A stretch of 44,903 bases of DNA from Allolucifera butyrica (GTDB lineage: Bacteria > Bacillota > Negativicutes > Sporomusales > UPPP01): the NCBI RefSeq assembly GCF_900476375.1, contig NZ_UPPP01000084.1, positions 1-44,903 on the forward strand, in the 5' to 3' direction. The translations under genes and the position numbers were made by a program. The stretch's first letter is position 1. The number at the start of each line of letters is the position of its first letter. The notes beneath the pieces are model-generated. The model saw only the letters and a list, made by a program, of their open reading frames with translations. It did no database searches and was not told the origin of the DNA. Positions 8,171 through 16,091 of the stretch are shown here, one piece after another.

Positions 8171-11141
8171 AGTTTAAAACCTCCGTTACAATGAGTCCGG
8201 CATCGGATAAATTGCCTAACTGCTCTACCATATCCGTTTCTTTAAGCAAACTGTAAAAGCTTAAAAACAAATCTTTATGTTCTGCTTTTAAGGCCAGCAT
8301 AAATACCATACTAACCTCATCCTCATCCCAGGCTGCCGGATTTTTAATGACGGCAATGCCGATTCCCGGTTTATAAATGTTGGCCGTCTTTCCGGTATGG
8401 GGAATCGCTACCCCATTGCCGATATAAGAACTGCCCCAGCTTTCTCTTTCCATCACGTCGTTATAAAAATTCTCCCCAACATAGCCGGCTGCGCACATTA
8501 CGCCGGCCATAATATTCAGGATTTCTTCTTTCGAAGCGAGTGAATGAAATACCCGGACCAGCCCTGCGTGAAACAAATCTTTCAGTCCGGCTGGAATACA
8601 CTCTTCCTGGAGAGCATTCTTTTCAACCAGTTCGTCCCGTAATTTAATATTGGCAATCAGAGTTTCCAGTTTTTCCCCATTGAGAACTTCTTCCATTGGC
8701 AAAAAAGGAATCTCTTGATAATGGGGATTGATCATACCGGTAATCAGTACGATTTCCCGGCTGGCCTGTTGTAAACAAGCAATCTCTGCCGCAATATCCG
8801 ACTGGCTTCCCATCAGTCCCAGAGGAATTACCTCCATGTCGCTTTTTAATTGCCGTAGTTTTTCTTCAATAATATACTTTATTTTTAATGCGGTGCCTTT
8901 GCCCGTAAAGCAAGTCGTAACAATCGTTTTCTGCCAATCCGTCTTGGGGCCGGTTCTTGGTTTGGCAATCAACCGGGGAAACAACTCGCCGAGTTCGACC
9001 AGCGAATCGTAAACCGTATACAATGTTGCCGAGGGCAATACGGACTTTCTGATTGCTTCCATAACCAAAAGCGTGTCTACCCGGGCAATAACCCGCGTTG
9101 GGATTCCCAGCTCTTCCGTTATCAGTTCGCCAAACGTAATCAGTGATCCCATATCTACCAGCAGCAGCACGCCCCGGCCCTGATTTACCGCCTTGGCGGC
9201 GGCTCGAACCCGTTCCAGTACGGCTTCCACCTTTTCATCCATTCCCATCGTTATGGCTACACCATGCTGAATCCCGACAATCGCCTGAGCAATATCAATC
9301 AGTGCTTTCGCCACTTCTCCATGGGTAACAACAATCAGTCCTACATTGCCGGCAAAATTGCCGGCTCTTTCTTTTGCCGAAAAGTGATTGAGATATAAAG
9401 CGATAAACCCGGCTTCCTCTTCCGGAAATTCCAGACCCAGTTTCAGTTTGAGCATTCTGGTAATTTTCAGGGCAATTTTGAATTCTCTTTTGTAATGATT
9501 CCTGACACTTTCCCAATGGGGGTTTACGATTGGCTTGCCGGTTCGCAGCCGCTCCCAGGCAGCGCTAAGATGCAAACAGAGAACGTTAATAATCCCAAAG
9601 TCACGAACCCCCATTTCGGATACCAAAATCCGTTTGATATCATCCATCACCCGGATCAGTTCCTCACCGACAATATCTTGCAATAACGTGGTTGATATCC
9701 CCGCATATTTGTTTTCAATACTCAGGGTGGTTACCCTGATTTTGTCTTCCAGTTCATTGTCCAGGATCTGTTTGGCCTCCGCCGCTGACTTATGGTCACG
9801 CAGCAGTTCATCCATTCTTTTCTCCATTAATTGGTAAATATTATATTCCGGTATGTCTTTACTAACCATAGCCGTGATCCCCGGTTTGCTATTGGGGGCA
9901 ATTTCCAATTCACCGGCACCGATAAGATCCAGTTCCGTCTTTTGTAATACCAGATTCGCCGGTTGATTCTTTACATGCAAAGGCAAATCCGTCAGGCTAA
10001 TCTTCATGATCTCGCTGCCGCCGGACAGGGAATTCAGGAATGCCTTCGCGCAAATAACCTGGATATCCGACTTTAATTGTCCGATATTGCCCGAACATTG
10101 ATACAGCAGCAATAACTTCATGATTTCTTTGGGTACTTGGATTACTTTATTAATCCGGGCTGCTTCCCTGCCCAGAAAAATCCGGATTAACTGCAGCCGT
10201 TCCGAATTGGGCCTCCCTTCCAGCGGTGGAATCTGAATCGTGACAGGTATGCGGCGGCGGAAGGTGTTTAAAAGACTGGACTCAATGCCTTCCGTCGTCG
10301 CTCCGATGATCATAAGGTTTACTTTGCGAACCCGTTCCGTCTCGCCGAGGCGGGAAAATTCGCCTTTGTCCATAATGCGGAAAAGAATTTCCTGGCCTTT
10401 GGGCGGCAGCCGGTGAATTTCATCCAAAAACAAAATACCGCCGTTGGCTTTTTCCACTAAACCGGCCTTATCCGCCTCCGCCCCGGTAAAGCTGCCTTTT
10501 CCATAGCCGAACAACTGGGCTACCAGCAGTTGGGGATTGTCGCCGTAATCCGCGCAATTAAATACAACCAGCGGAATTTTCCGGCTGCGGACCTGCTGCG
10601 CAAAACGATGCATCTCTTCCACAAGCTGGCTTTTGCCGACTCCGGTGCTGCCGGAAATCATGGTATGCAGGCCGTATTGCGGATAGAGGATGGCTGCTTT
10701 GGCTAATTTGATCACGGGGGCAAGACTGCCATTGTAACCGACGACACTGGAAAATGCCTCATTCTTTTCTACTTCTGCGTTAGATAAAATACGCTGCGGC
10801 GGCTTGGCAATATCCGGTGTAGCCTTACCGGTGTTTCCCGCCCGAATCGCTTCCATATCCTTTCTATATTTAGTAAGACCAAATGAAGAGATTTGGAAGC
10901 CCTGTTTATTTAGCGCAATGACCAGTTTGCGATAGGAAAGATCCCGATTTTCCCGCAGCAGCTGCGCAATCGCTTTTAGCAAAACATCCTCCCGCCGGCT
11001 CAGATAATTGGGAATATCGGCAGCCTGCCTCAGCTCATTGATCTTTTCCCGCCCCACCCCTAAGCGCTGTGCCAACTCTTCGTCGGTGAGCGGATTTTTT
11101 TTGTCTTCCCCTTCAATTAAGGAACGCAGTTGTTTTATCAA
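8145..11141 (-). CDS. LevR/DagR-type sigma-54 activator with PRD and PTS domains, gat operon regulator
   Basis: A 998-residue enhancer-binding protein. Domains, numbered from the TTG at 11141: N-terminal helix-turn-helix (about 15-100); AAA+ with Walker A GSTGVGKS (164-171), GSFTGA for sigma-54 contact (216-221) and Walker B GGILFLDE (234-241); a PRD (about 490-600, LCLHLSAAW and FIALYLNHF); an EIIA-Man-like domain (VVTHGEVAKAL); an EIIB-Gat-like domain (TTCFTGKGTA); and a terminal EIIA-Fru-like domain with VAIPHTGK. The open frame continues to 11390, but a -24/-12 promoter lies at 11171-11187 with a start point near 11160, so codons above 11141 would be upstream of transcription. GGGGGG six bases before the TTG serves as ribosome site. 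By family knowledge it is phosphorylated by HPr and EIIB-Gat and activates the operon that it heads, so it is probably autoregulatory. Confidence 0.9.
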   Translation of the reverse strand: MIKQLRSLIEGEDKKNPLTDEELAQRLGVGREKINELRQAADIPNYLSRREDVLLKAIAQLLRENRDLSYRKLVIALNKQGFQISSFGLTKYRKDMEAIRAGNTGKATPDIAKPPQRILSNAEVEKNEAFSSVVGYNGSLAPVIKLAKAAILYPQYGLHTMISGSTGVGKSQLVEEMHRFAQQVRSRKIPLVVFNCADYGDNPQLLVAQLFGYGKGSFTGAEADKAGLVEKANGGILFLDEIHRLPPKGQEILFRIMDKGEFSRLGETERVRKVNLMIIGATTEGIESSLLNTFRRRIPVTIQIPPLEGRPNSERLQLIRIFLGREAARINKVIQVPKEIMKLLLLYQCSGNIGQLKSDIQVICAKAFLNSLSGGSEIMKISLTDLPLHVKNQPANLVLQKTELDLIGAGELEIAPNSKPGITAMVSKDIPEYNIYQLMEKRMDELLRDHKSAAEAKQILDNELEDKIRVTTLSIENKYAGISTTLLQDIVGEELIRVMDDIKRILVSEMGVRDFGIINVLCLHLSAAWERLRTGKPIVNPHWESVRNHYKREFKIALKITRMLKLKLGLEFPEEEAGFIALYLNHFSAKERAGNFAGNVGLIVVTHGEVAKALIDIAQAIVGIQHGVAITMGMDEKVEAVLERVRAAAKAVNQGRGVLLLVDMGSLITFGELITEELGIPTRVIARVDTLLVMEAIRKSVLPSATLYTVYDSLVELGELFPRLIAKPRTGPKTDWQKTIVTTCFTGKGTALKIKYIIEEKLRQLKSDMEVIPLGLMGSQSDIAAEIACLQQASREIVLITGMINPHYQEIPFLPMEEVLNGEKLETLIANIKLRDELVEKNALQEECIPAGLKDLFHAGLVRVFHSLASKEEILNIMAGVMCAAGYVGENFYNDVMERESWGSSYIGNGVAIPHTGKTANIYKPGIGIAVIKNPAAWDEDEVSMVFMLALKAEHKDLFLSFYSLLKETDMVEQLGNLSDAGLIVTEVLNYVGKTGCV

Positions 11142-11170
11142 GCTAAACCCCCCACGCTGTTTATTTATAT

Positions 11171-11187
11171 TGCAAATCTTATGCCAA
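11171..11187 (-). promoter_or_regulatory. Sigma-54 (-24/-12) promoter of the gat operon
   Basis: The minus strand reads TTGGCATA, AGAT, TTGCA, which fits the consensus YTGGCACG-N4-TTGCW with exact spacing between the invariant GG and GC. The predicted start is near 11160, 19 bases before the TTG of the activator. That the first gene carries GSFTGA supports it strongly. Confidence 0.85.
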
Positions 11188-11210
11188 ACTGTTTTATTCC
11201 TTTTATCAAT

Positions 11211-11337
11211 CCTCGCAATTGCTGATTCTACAAAGCCGGAACAGCCCTTTTCATCACAAACTATAACACAGATGATAGCATTTTGAATATTAGTACAATT
11301 TTCCCTGTAGCTATAATCTGTGATATGAATTGCGAGG
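11211..11337. promoter_or_regulatory. Inverted pair of CCTCGCAATT boxes, candidate enhancer sites
   Basis: CCTCGCAATT at 11211-11220 and its exact complement AATTGCGAGG at 11328-11337 are 10-bp arms separated by 107 bp. They lie about 55 and 172 bp upstream of the predicted sigma-54 start. That geometry fits paired upstream activator sites. No experimental motif for this activator is known to me, so the assignment is inference. Confidence 0.5.
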
Positions 11338-11371
11338 TTTACCCGTCCCCTCCCGCAGACTGCCAACAAAA

Positions 11372-11416
11372 AAATACAACCACCTGCCAATTAGGATTGG
11401 ACAGGTGGTTGTATTT
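11372..11416 (-). terminator. Terminator of the decayed HTH gene
   Basis: A perfect 15-bp inverted repeat (11372-11386 and 11402-11416, ACAACCACCTG/CAGGTGGTTGT core) is followed on the minus strand by TTTTTTTG. It sits just past the stop of the truncated HTH reading frame. Confidence 0.75.
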
Positions 11417-11418
11417 CC

Positions 11419-11510
11419 TCATTCGTCTTTCTGCTCGAGAATATATTCCATAATATCACCAGGCTGACAGTTGAGAACCGCACAAATTTGATGAACTTGA
11501 AAAGTATCGG
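11419..11510 (-). pseudogene. 3' remnant of a small Cro/CI-type HTH regulator
   Basis: The minus strand encodes about 30 residues ending VLNCQPGDIMEYILEQKDE, the typical last helix and tail of YozG-like XRE regulators of about 70 residues. The upstream part is missing: the frame abuts an unrelated plus-strand coding remnant at about 11513. The 3' end and its terminator are preserved, so this is a deletion or rearrangement junction. Confidence 0.65.
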
Positions 11511-11512
11511 GG

Positions 11513-11722
11513 TATTACTATTGGGCGGAACAAGAAATTGAAAAGTTAGAAAACGAATTATCTGCCGCTCTGCCGGAAAATACTTGTAAGCAATTGAGCA
11601 AACTGCATGAATCCTTTACGCTCCAGGAAACGATTGCCGGAGAAGTCTTCTATAATCAGGGATTCTCGGACGGCATCCGGTTTATTATGCAGTCCTTAAC
11701 CTGGGAACCGGTTCGAAGATAA
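11513..11722 (+). pseudogene. 3' remnant of a small DUF6809-like protein
   Basis: A plus-strand frame without any usable start encodes 69 residues (beginning YYWAEQEIEKLENEL, ending SLTWEPVRR). The block EVFYNQGFSDGIRFIMQSL resembles the C-terminal helix of small DUF6809-type proteins of Firmicutes. The 5' part is lost at the same junction that truncates the HTH gene on the other strand. The family name is tentative. Confidence 0.45.
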
Positions 11723-11750
11723 CTCTCAGCCTGCCAGGCATTTCAAAACC

Positions 11751-11906
11751 TTGCATATTTTTCTGCTTATGGATATAATATAAGAAAAGAACTGACGTGC
11801 TCTAACGCCAGCCCAACAGGTTGTCTAACCGGAAACGGTTAGCCCAAAATGGCTAGTTACAAAAAGTAACCGCTTACCTTTGGCCAGGAGCGGTTACTTG
11901 CTTTTA
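11751..11906 (+). ncRNA. Orphan antitoxin-like small RNA (copy A) with promoter and terminator
   Basis: The locus has -35 TTGCAT (11751-11756), 17 bases, and -10 TATAAT (11774-11779). An RNA of about 120 bases then contains the family core GACGTG...CGCCAGCCC and GGTTGTCTAACCGG, AAACGGTTAGCC. The stem AAGTAACCGCT/AGCGGTTACTT (11864-11874 and 11889-11899) runs into a T-rich tract. All RNA elements of the two complete loci are kept, but the minus-strand toxin frame past the terminator is absent. It sits between the decayed genes and the acetyltransferase. Confidence 0.75.
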
Positions 11907-11954
11907 TAACATATTCTGCCAATTGGAAAAAGAAAAATGAATTGCCAGAAAACC

Positions 11955-11982
11955 AGCAGCGGGCCGGAACCGGCCCGCTGCT
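11955..11982 (-). terminator. Terminator of the acetyltransferase gene
   Basis: AGCAGCGGGCCGG and CCGGCCCGCTGCT form a 13-bp GC-rich stem with a 2-base spacer, followed on the minus strand by GGTTTTC. It lies 13 bases past the stop codon. Confidence 0.75.
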
Positions 11983-11994
11983 TCAATTTATAAT

Positions 11995-12636
11995 TCAAAT
12001 CAAGGAATGCTTCAGCTTATCTACTTCCCCCTTCATAATATAGGGTAGCCATTGTTGGATCTGATCCCGGGACCAATTCCACCATTGTATCTGCTGTAAC
12101 CTGTTAATTGTTTCTTGGTCAAACCGTTTTTTAATTTCCTTGGCCGGGACACCGCCGGCAATCGAATAAGGCGGAATATCCTTGGTTACAACGGCTCTTG
12201 CTCCGACGATGGCGCCATCACCAATATGAACCCCCGCTAAGATCACCGCTTCATAGCCGATCCAGACATCATTGCCAATCACGATGTCCCCTCTATTTTC
12301 CCACGCAGCGGCAATATCCTTTCGCTCCAAATTCCATTCTTCAAAGAATATGGGAAACGGATAAGTCGAAAGGGATTGCAGGGTGTGATTCGCACTGGTA
12401 AAAAGAAACTTGGCCCCACAAGCGATGGAGCAATACTTGCCAATAATCAATCGGTCTTTATTGACCGGGTAATGGTATAGAACATTATTCTTTTCAAATT
12501 GCGCCGGATCGTTAACAAAATCATTGTATATAGTGTAATCGCCAACGATAATGTTGGGATTGGCAATTACATTCTGCAAATACACCGTGGCAAAATCATT
12601 GCTTCGCGGATATATCTTTTTCTCTGGAATAGTCAT
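11995..12636 (-). CDS. Xenobiotic acetyltransferase of the Vat/CatB hexapeptide family
   Basis: A 213-residue left-handed beta-helix acyltransferase. Family blocks visible are [20 protein letters not shown], the catalytic-histidine segment [34 protein letters not shown], hexapeptide repeats ([19 protein letters not shown]), and the C-terminal [17 protein letters not shown]. These match streptogramin A acetyltransferases (Vat) and the XAT class that also includes chloramphenicol-modifying CatB. Family members acetylate a hydroxyl of the drug with acetyl-CoA in the cytosol. Many chromosomal relatives confer no resistance, so the substrate is open. The ATG at 12636 follows GGGAGG. A 5-bp dyad (ACAGT-N3-ACTGT, 12692-12704) lies upstream; its meaning is unknown. 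Confidence 0.82.
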   Translation of the reverse strand: MTIPEKKIYPRSNDFATVYLQNVIANPNIIVGDYTIYNDFVNDPAQFEKNNVLYHYPVNKDRLIIGKYCSIACGAKFLFTSANHTLQSLSTYPFPIFFEEWNLERKDIAAAWENRGDIVIGNDVWIGYEAVILAGVHIGDGAIVGARAVVTKDIPPYSIAGGVPAKEIKKRFDQETINRLQQIQWWNWSRDQIQQWLPYIMKGEVDKLKHSLI

Positions 12637-12786
12637 AAAAAATCCTCCCGAATTTTTATTCTTTATTCAACTATTCCAGTATAGACAATGCACAGTTTCA
12701 CTGTACCACCAACCTTTACATATTAATAATCAAAATAAAAACTGCTGTTACTGTCTCAAATATACTAATTTCGCCATTTATTTCCT

Positions 12787-15426
12787 CTATCTTTTTTGGG
12801 CCGCACCGTCTAATATCACCACATAGCCTTGCGTTCCGTCTACGCGGATATGTTGCCCATCTTTAATCAGCGTCGTCGCATCATCCACCCCTACTACTGC
12901 CGGAATACCGTATTCACGGGCTACAACCGCCCCGTGAGTCATTAATCCTCCCACCTCCGTAATGATGGCAATGGCCGATTGAAACAAGGGAGTCCAGCCA
13001 GGGTCGGTGTGCGGTGCAACCAGAATCTCCCCTTCATTTAAAATGGCATCCTCCGGTCTGAGGATGATGCGGGCGATCCCCTCGGCGACTCCGGCGGAAA
13101 CCGGACTGCCAATCAGTGTCCCTTCGGGAATAGCGCCCCGGTGCGCCGGCACCACTACAAATTCCCCCTCACTGGTCATTACCCGAGGCGGTTTCAAACT
13201 TTGATGCCATTCATACTGTTCCTTGCGGCGAGTGATCAATCCGGAAACGTTTTCCGCCGGTTTTCCTGCTATTAATTGGCTTAATTCCTCCAAACTCAGG
13301 TAATAGACATCCTCCGCCTGTTCCAATACCCCTTGGTGGACCAGTTCATTCGCTTCCGCCATAATTGCCTGCTTACACAACCCCATTACAGTGATTATTA
13401 AAAATTTGTGGTGTTCCCGCAGGCCGCCCAGATGACGAAACACGGTAATTAGCCGGGTAATAATCCTGGTTTTAAAATAATTTCCCTCTACCGCCTGTAA
13501 AATCCGTTCGGCGGCCGCGGCCGCTTCTTTCTCGCCCTCGGCAAAACGCAGCCTGTGTTCACCGGGTTGCAGACTTCGTATGTGGCTAAAAAGCGCCCCT
13601 ACCAATCGGGTCGGCGCTTCATACCAGCGAGGATTGGTCAGGTCAATTTCCCCCGGGCATCGCATGCCGTATTTATCGATAAAGGTTTTCCAAGCATGTC
13701 CAAAGGGTTTACCGCCGGGAACCCGTTCAAGACCGGCAGAAAAGGTTTGGTCAACGGCCGTTTTTAGATATGCCTGAACCTCGGGTAATTCCCGCAGCCG
13801 GTCTGCCAGATCGCCAAGCTCCAGTCCCATTTCACTGGTAACATTACCGGGAAGAGACTTATTCAGCTTATTCAGCTCTGCCGGGTCTTTAAACTTACGG
13901 ATCATTATTTTTTTCAGCAGCAGATTGGCAATCATTCCGGGCAGAAGATACGGTATAACAACCTTGAAAATATCCGAAACCAGGCTATCTAATTCCTGCT
14001 GCACCGCCCGTATGCGTTCAACACCCTGCCCCCCGCTGAGCGCTTGTCTGGTCTGGGCAATTCTTTGCTGCATGAAGGTTTCAACTTGCGACTTGCCAAT
14101 TTGCGGATCACCGCTACGAAGGTTGGTCCACGCTTTTTTAAAAATGGGTCCCAGAACTTTCCGGGCAGCGGTGAGACCCGGGGCATTGGTTGATTCTTGA
14201 CTTTTAAGAAACTCCGGACGTTTAACGATTGTCTCCACGGCACGGCTCATCGCCTCATCGGCATTCGTTAATAGTTTCGGAAAAACGATACGCGCTACTT
14301 TATAATGAAGCAGATCCGTAATATCGATAAAGATTCTGCCCCCCGCCTCCTTAAAGAAATTGGCAGGAAATATGGTTTTCAACACCGATAGCCCTAATGG
14401 CTTCATTGCGTCCGTCATCATTTGCACATGGCCGAATGATAACAACACCCGGATTGGCCGCTGCGGAATGTCCGGCAGCGGGTACAGCGTAGTGACCGGG
14501 CGGCTCTGAACAATAAAAAACTCCCCCTTTGCCAGACAAAACTCGATGTCCTGCGGTTTGCCATAGTGCTGTTCGATTTTTTTCCCTAACGCGGCCAGCT
14601 CAATTAACTGCCGGTCCGTTAAGACTTGCTTTTGCTGTTGTGCCGCCGGCAGTTCTTTACTGACTGTCCCACCTTCCGGCAAGGAATAAATGGCCAATTT
14701 TTTTTGTGATATCTTCTTACTAATCAGGGTATTGTTTTTTACTTTGTACAAGTCGGCCGATACTAAGCCGGACACCAATGCCTCTCCCAATCCAAAACTG
14801 GCGTCTATGGAAACGACCGTACGGTTGCCGTTTACCGGATCGGCGGTAAACAAAATCCCGGAGACATCCGGAATAACCATTTGCTGCACAACAATGGATA
14901 AATAAACTTCCCGGTGATCGAAGCCGTTTTTGGCCCGGTAAGCAATGGCCCGGTCGGTAAATAAAGATGCCCAGCAGTTACGAACCTGCTGTAAAATTTC
15001 CTCCCGGCCCTTGATATTTAAATAGGTATCCTGCTGACCGGCAAAAGAGGCATTGGGCAAATCTTCGGCTGTCGCACTGGAACGGATGGCATATGAATAC
15101 TCAGTTCCCTGTTTAGTCCAGGCCTGAATAATTGCATCCCTGATTGGAACAGGCAGCGGTAATTGCTGCAAATGGGTACGGATCCGTTCCCCCAATTCCC
15201 GCAGCTGGGTCAAATTGGCGGGGTCTATTGCGGCAAGCTCGGCGAAAAAACGGTCCATTTCCCGGCTGGTGGCAATAAAGTCTTTATAGGCATGGGTTGT
15301 AACGCAAAACCCGCCGGGCACAGGAAAACCGGCCTGCGTCATTTCCCCTAAGTTTGCGCCCTTGCCGCCAACCTCGGCAAGGCTTGCGTGGTCAATTTGG
15401 TTGAAAAATAGTACATACCGGCTCAT
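12787..15426 (-). CDS. rph: Rifampin phosphotransferase (PEP-synthase-like)
   Basis: An 879-residue three-domain dikinase-like enzyme that transfers the beta phosphate of ATP to rifamycins. The N-terminal ATP-grasp region (about 1-310) has GGKGANLGEM, AIRSSATAEDLPNASFAGQ and SIDASFGLGEALVSGLVSAD. The middle region (about 325-760) has QMMTDAMKPLGLS and KYGMRCPGEIDLT. The C-terminal swivelling domain carries the catalytic His831 in GGLMTHGAVVAREYG. Motifs and length match Listeria-type Rph far better than true PEP synthase. The frame opens at a GTG (15438), but GAGAGGTG overlaps that codon and lies 9 bases before the ATG at 15426, the start chosen. I found no rifamycin-associated inverted repeat upstream. 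Confidence 0.87.
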   Translation of the reverse strand: MSRYVLFFNQIDHASLAEVGGKGANLGEMTQAGFPVPGGFCVTTHAYKDFIATSREMDRFFAELAAIDPANLTQLRELGERIRTHLQQLPLPVPIRDAIIQAWTKQGTEYSYAIRSSATAEDLPNASFAGQQDTYLNIKGREEILQQVRNCWASLFTDRAIAYRAKNGFDHREVYLSIVVQQMVIPDVSGILFTADPVNGNRTVVSIDASFGLGEALVSGLVSADLYKVKNNTLISKKISQKKLAIYSLPEGGTVSKELPAAQQQKQVLTDRQLIELAALGKKIEQHYGKPQDIEFCLAKGEFFIVQSRPVTTLYPLPDIPQRPIRVLLSFGHVQMMTDAMKPLGLSVLKTIFPANFFKEAGGRIFIDITDLLHYKVARIVFPKLLTNADEAMSRAVETIVKRPEFLKSQESTNAPGLTAARKVLGPIFKKAWTNLRSGDPQIGKSQVETFMQQRIAQTRQALSGGQGVERIRAVQQELDSLVSDIFKVVIPYLLPGMIANLLLKKIMIRKFKDPAELNKLNKSLPGNVTSEMGLELGDLADRLRELPEVQAYLKTAVDQTFSAGLERVPGGKPFGHAWKTFIDKYGMRCPGEIDLTNPRWYEAPTRLVGALFSHIRSLQPGEHRLRFAEGEKEAAAAAERILQAVEGNYFKTRIITRLITVFRHLGGLREHHKFLIITVMGLCKQAIMAEANELVHQGVLEQAEDVYYLSLEELSQLIAGKPAENVSGLITRRKEQYEWHQSLKPPRVMTSEGEFVVVPAHRGAIPEGTLIGSPVSAGVAEGIARIILRPEDAILNEGEILVAPHTDPGWTPLFQSAIAIITEVGGLMTHGAVVAREYGIPAVVGVDDATTLIKDGQHIRVDGTQGYVVILDGAAQKR

Positions 15427-15593
15427 TGCATAGTTCACCTCTCATTTAATAAAGCATAGTAAGTACCTGCCTCATTATTTTTCTGCAGTTAGTTTCAATA
15501 GTATACTCCAGCCGAAAAGCAGTACCTTGTTTTTTTGCGCTGCCAAAAGGTCTTCAAACTTCTATTTATCCGGAAATGGACTTTTCCCATCCG

Positions 15594-15747
15594 TTGCATA
15601 TTTTCTATTCCTTGGGTATAATATAAGAAAAGGACTGACGTGCGCAAACACGCCAGCCCCACAGGCTGTCTAACCGGGAACGGTTAGCTCATGTTACAGG
15701 GTTAAGAATAACCGCCGTCTTTGAGCAGGGGCGGTTATTTCTTTTTT
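15594..15747 (+). ncRNA. Type I antitoxin RNA (copy B) with promoter and terminator
   Basis: The locus has -35 TTGCAT (15594-15599), 17 bases, and -10 TATAAT (15617-15622), so the RNA should start near 15629. It holds the core GACGTG...CGCCAGCCCC, then a hairpin TAACCG-GGAA-CGGTTA. It ends at the stem AATAACCGCC/GGCGGTTATT (15707-15716 and 15730-15739) with CTTTTTT. The terminator overlaps the last codons of the convergent toxin gene, so the two 3' ends are complementary. CTAACCG in this RNA is complementary to CGGTTAG in the toxin leader, as with direct repeats of par-type loci. Confidence 0.8.
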
Positions 15748-15809
15748 ATGATTAATACGATTAACGTAGCAAATGCGACCGCAAATGACAACGCCTCATA
15801 TACAGTCAT
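15735..15809 (-). CDS. Holin-like type I toxin, 24 residues (copy B)
   Basis: A hydrophobic peptide starting MTVYEALSFAVAF and ending IVLIIKKK: a short polar start, one membrane helix and a Lys-rich tail, the layout of the putative holin-like toxin (Hol_Tox) family. The ribosome site AAAGGGGGTG lies 8 bases before the ATG. In the mRNA GGGTGG of that site can pair with CCACCC 11 bases upstream, which would hide it. The stop codon is inside the convergent antitoxin terminator. By family knowledge such peptides insert in the membrane and are silenced by the antisense RNA. It nearly duplicates copy C, 8.2 kb away. Confidence 0.82.
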   Translation of the reverse strand: MTVYEALSFAVAFATLIVLIIKKK

Positions 15810-15876
15810 AAAGCACCACCCCCTTTCCAGAAGGGTGGCTAACCGTCCCCGACAACCTGATATAGTTAGTATAACA
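15810..15876 (-). promoter_or_regulatory. Leader and -10 region of the copy B toxin
   Basis: Reading leftward: a TATACT -10 candidate near 15864-15869, CAGGTTGTC, CGGTTAG (complementary to the antitoxin CTAACCG), CCACCC, and the ribosome site that can pair with it. No good -35 is seen. Confidence 0.5.
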
Positions 15877-16015
15877 TAATTTACCAGATAAAAACTATAT
15901 CCAAAAAGGACGCCGCTTTTTTATTCTCTTCCGGCGGCACGAGTTATACTACCGTGGACGGCGGCTCTTGCTAGGTGAAAATTCTTTATAATTATTTTAG
16001 CCTTTTTTATAAAAT

Positions 16016-16033
16016 CTTTAAAAATACTTTAAA
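16016..16033 (+). promoter_or_regulatory. Tandem CTTTAAA boxes, candidate response-regulator site
   Basis: CTTTAAA occurs at 16016-16022 and 16027-16033, 11 bp apart, one helical turn and typical of OmpR-class binding. A TATAAT lies about 20 bp downstream, ahead of the His-rich gene. Similar boxes recur just past the response-regulator gene (18710-18737). Confidence 0.4.
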
Positions 16034-16091
16034 GCCTGTTTATACTTTTTGTTTATAATGACCTCATAACAACTAAGGAGGTTATTTTTTC

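Noticed and set aside
11142..11390. N-terminal 83-residue extension of the gat activator.
   Set aside because: It would be encoded upstream of the sigma-54 start point, is Cys-rich and unlike any HTH N-terminus.
15439..15593. Search for a rifamycin-associated element before rph.
   Set aside because: No suitable inverted repeat present; only weak -10-like TATACT was found.
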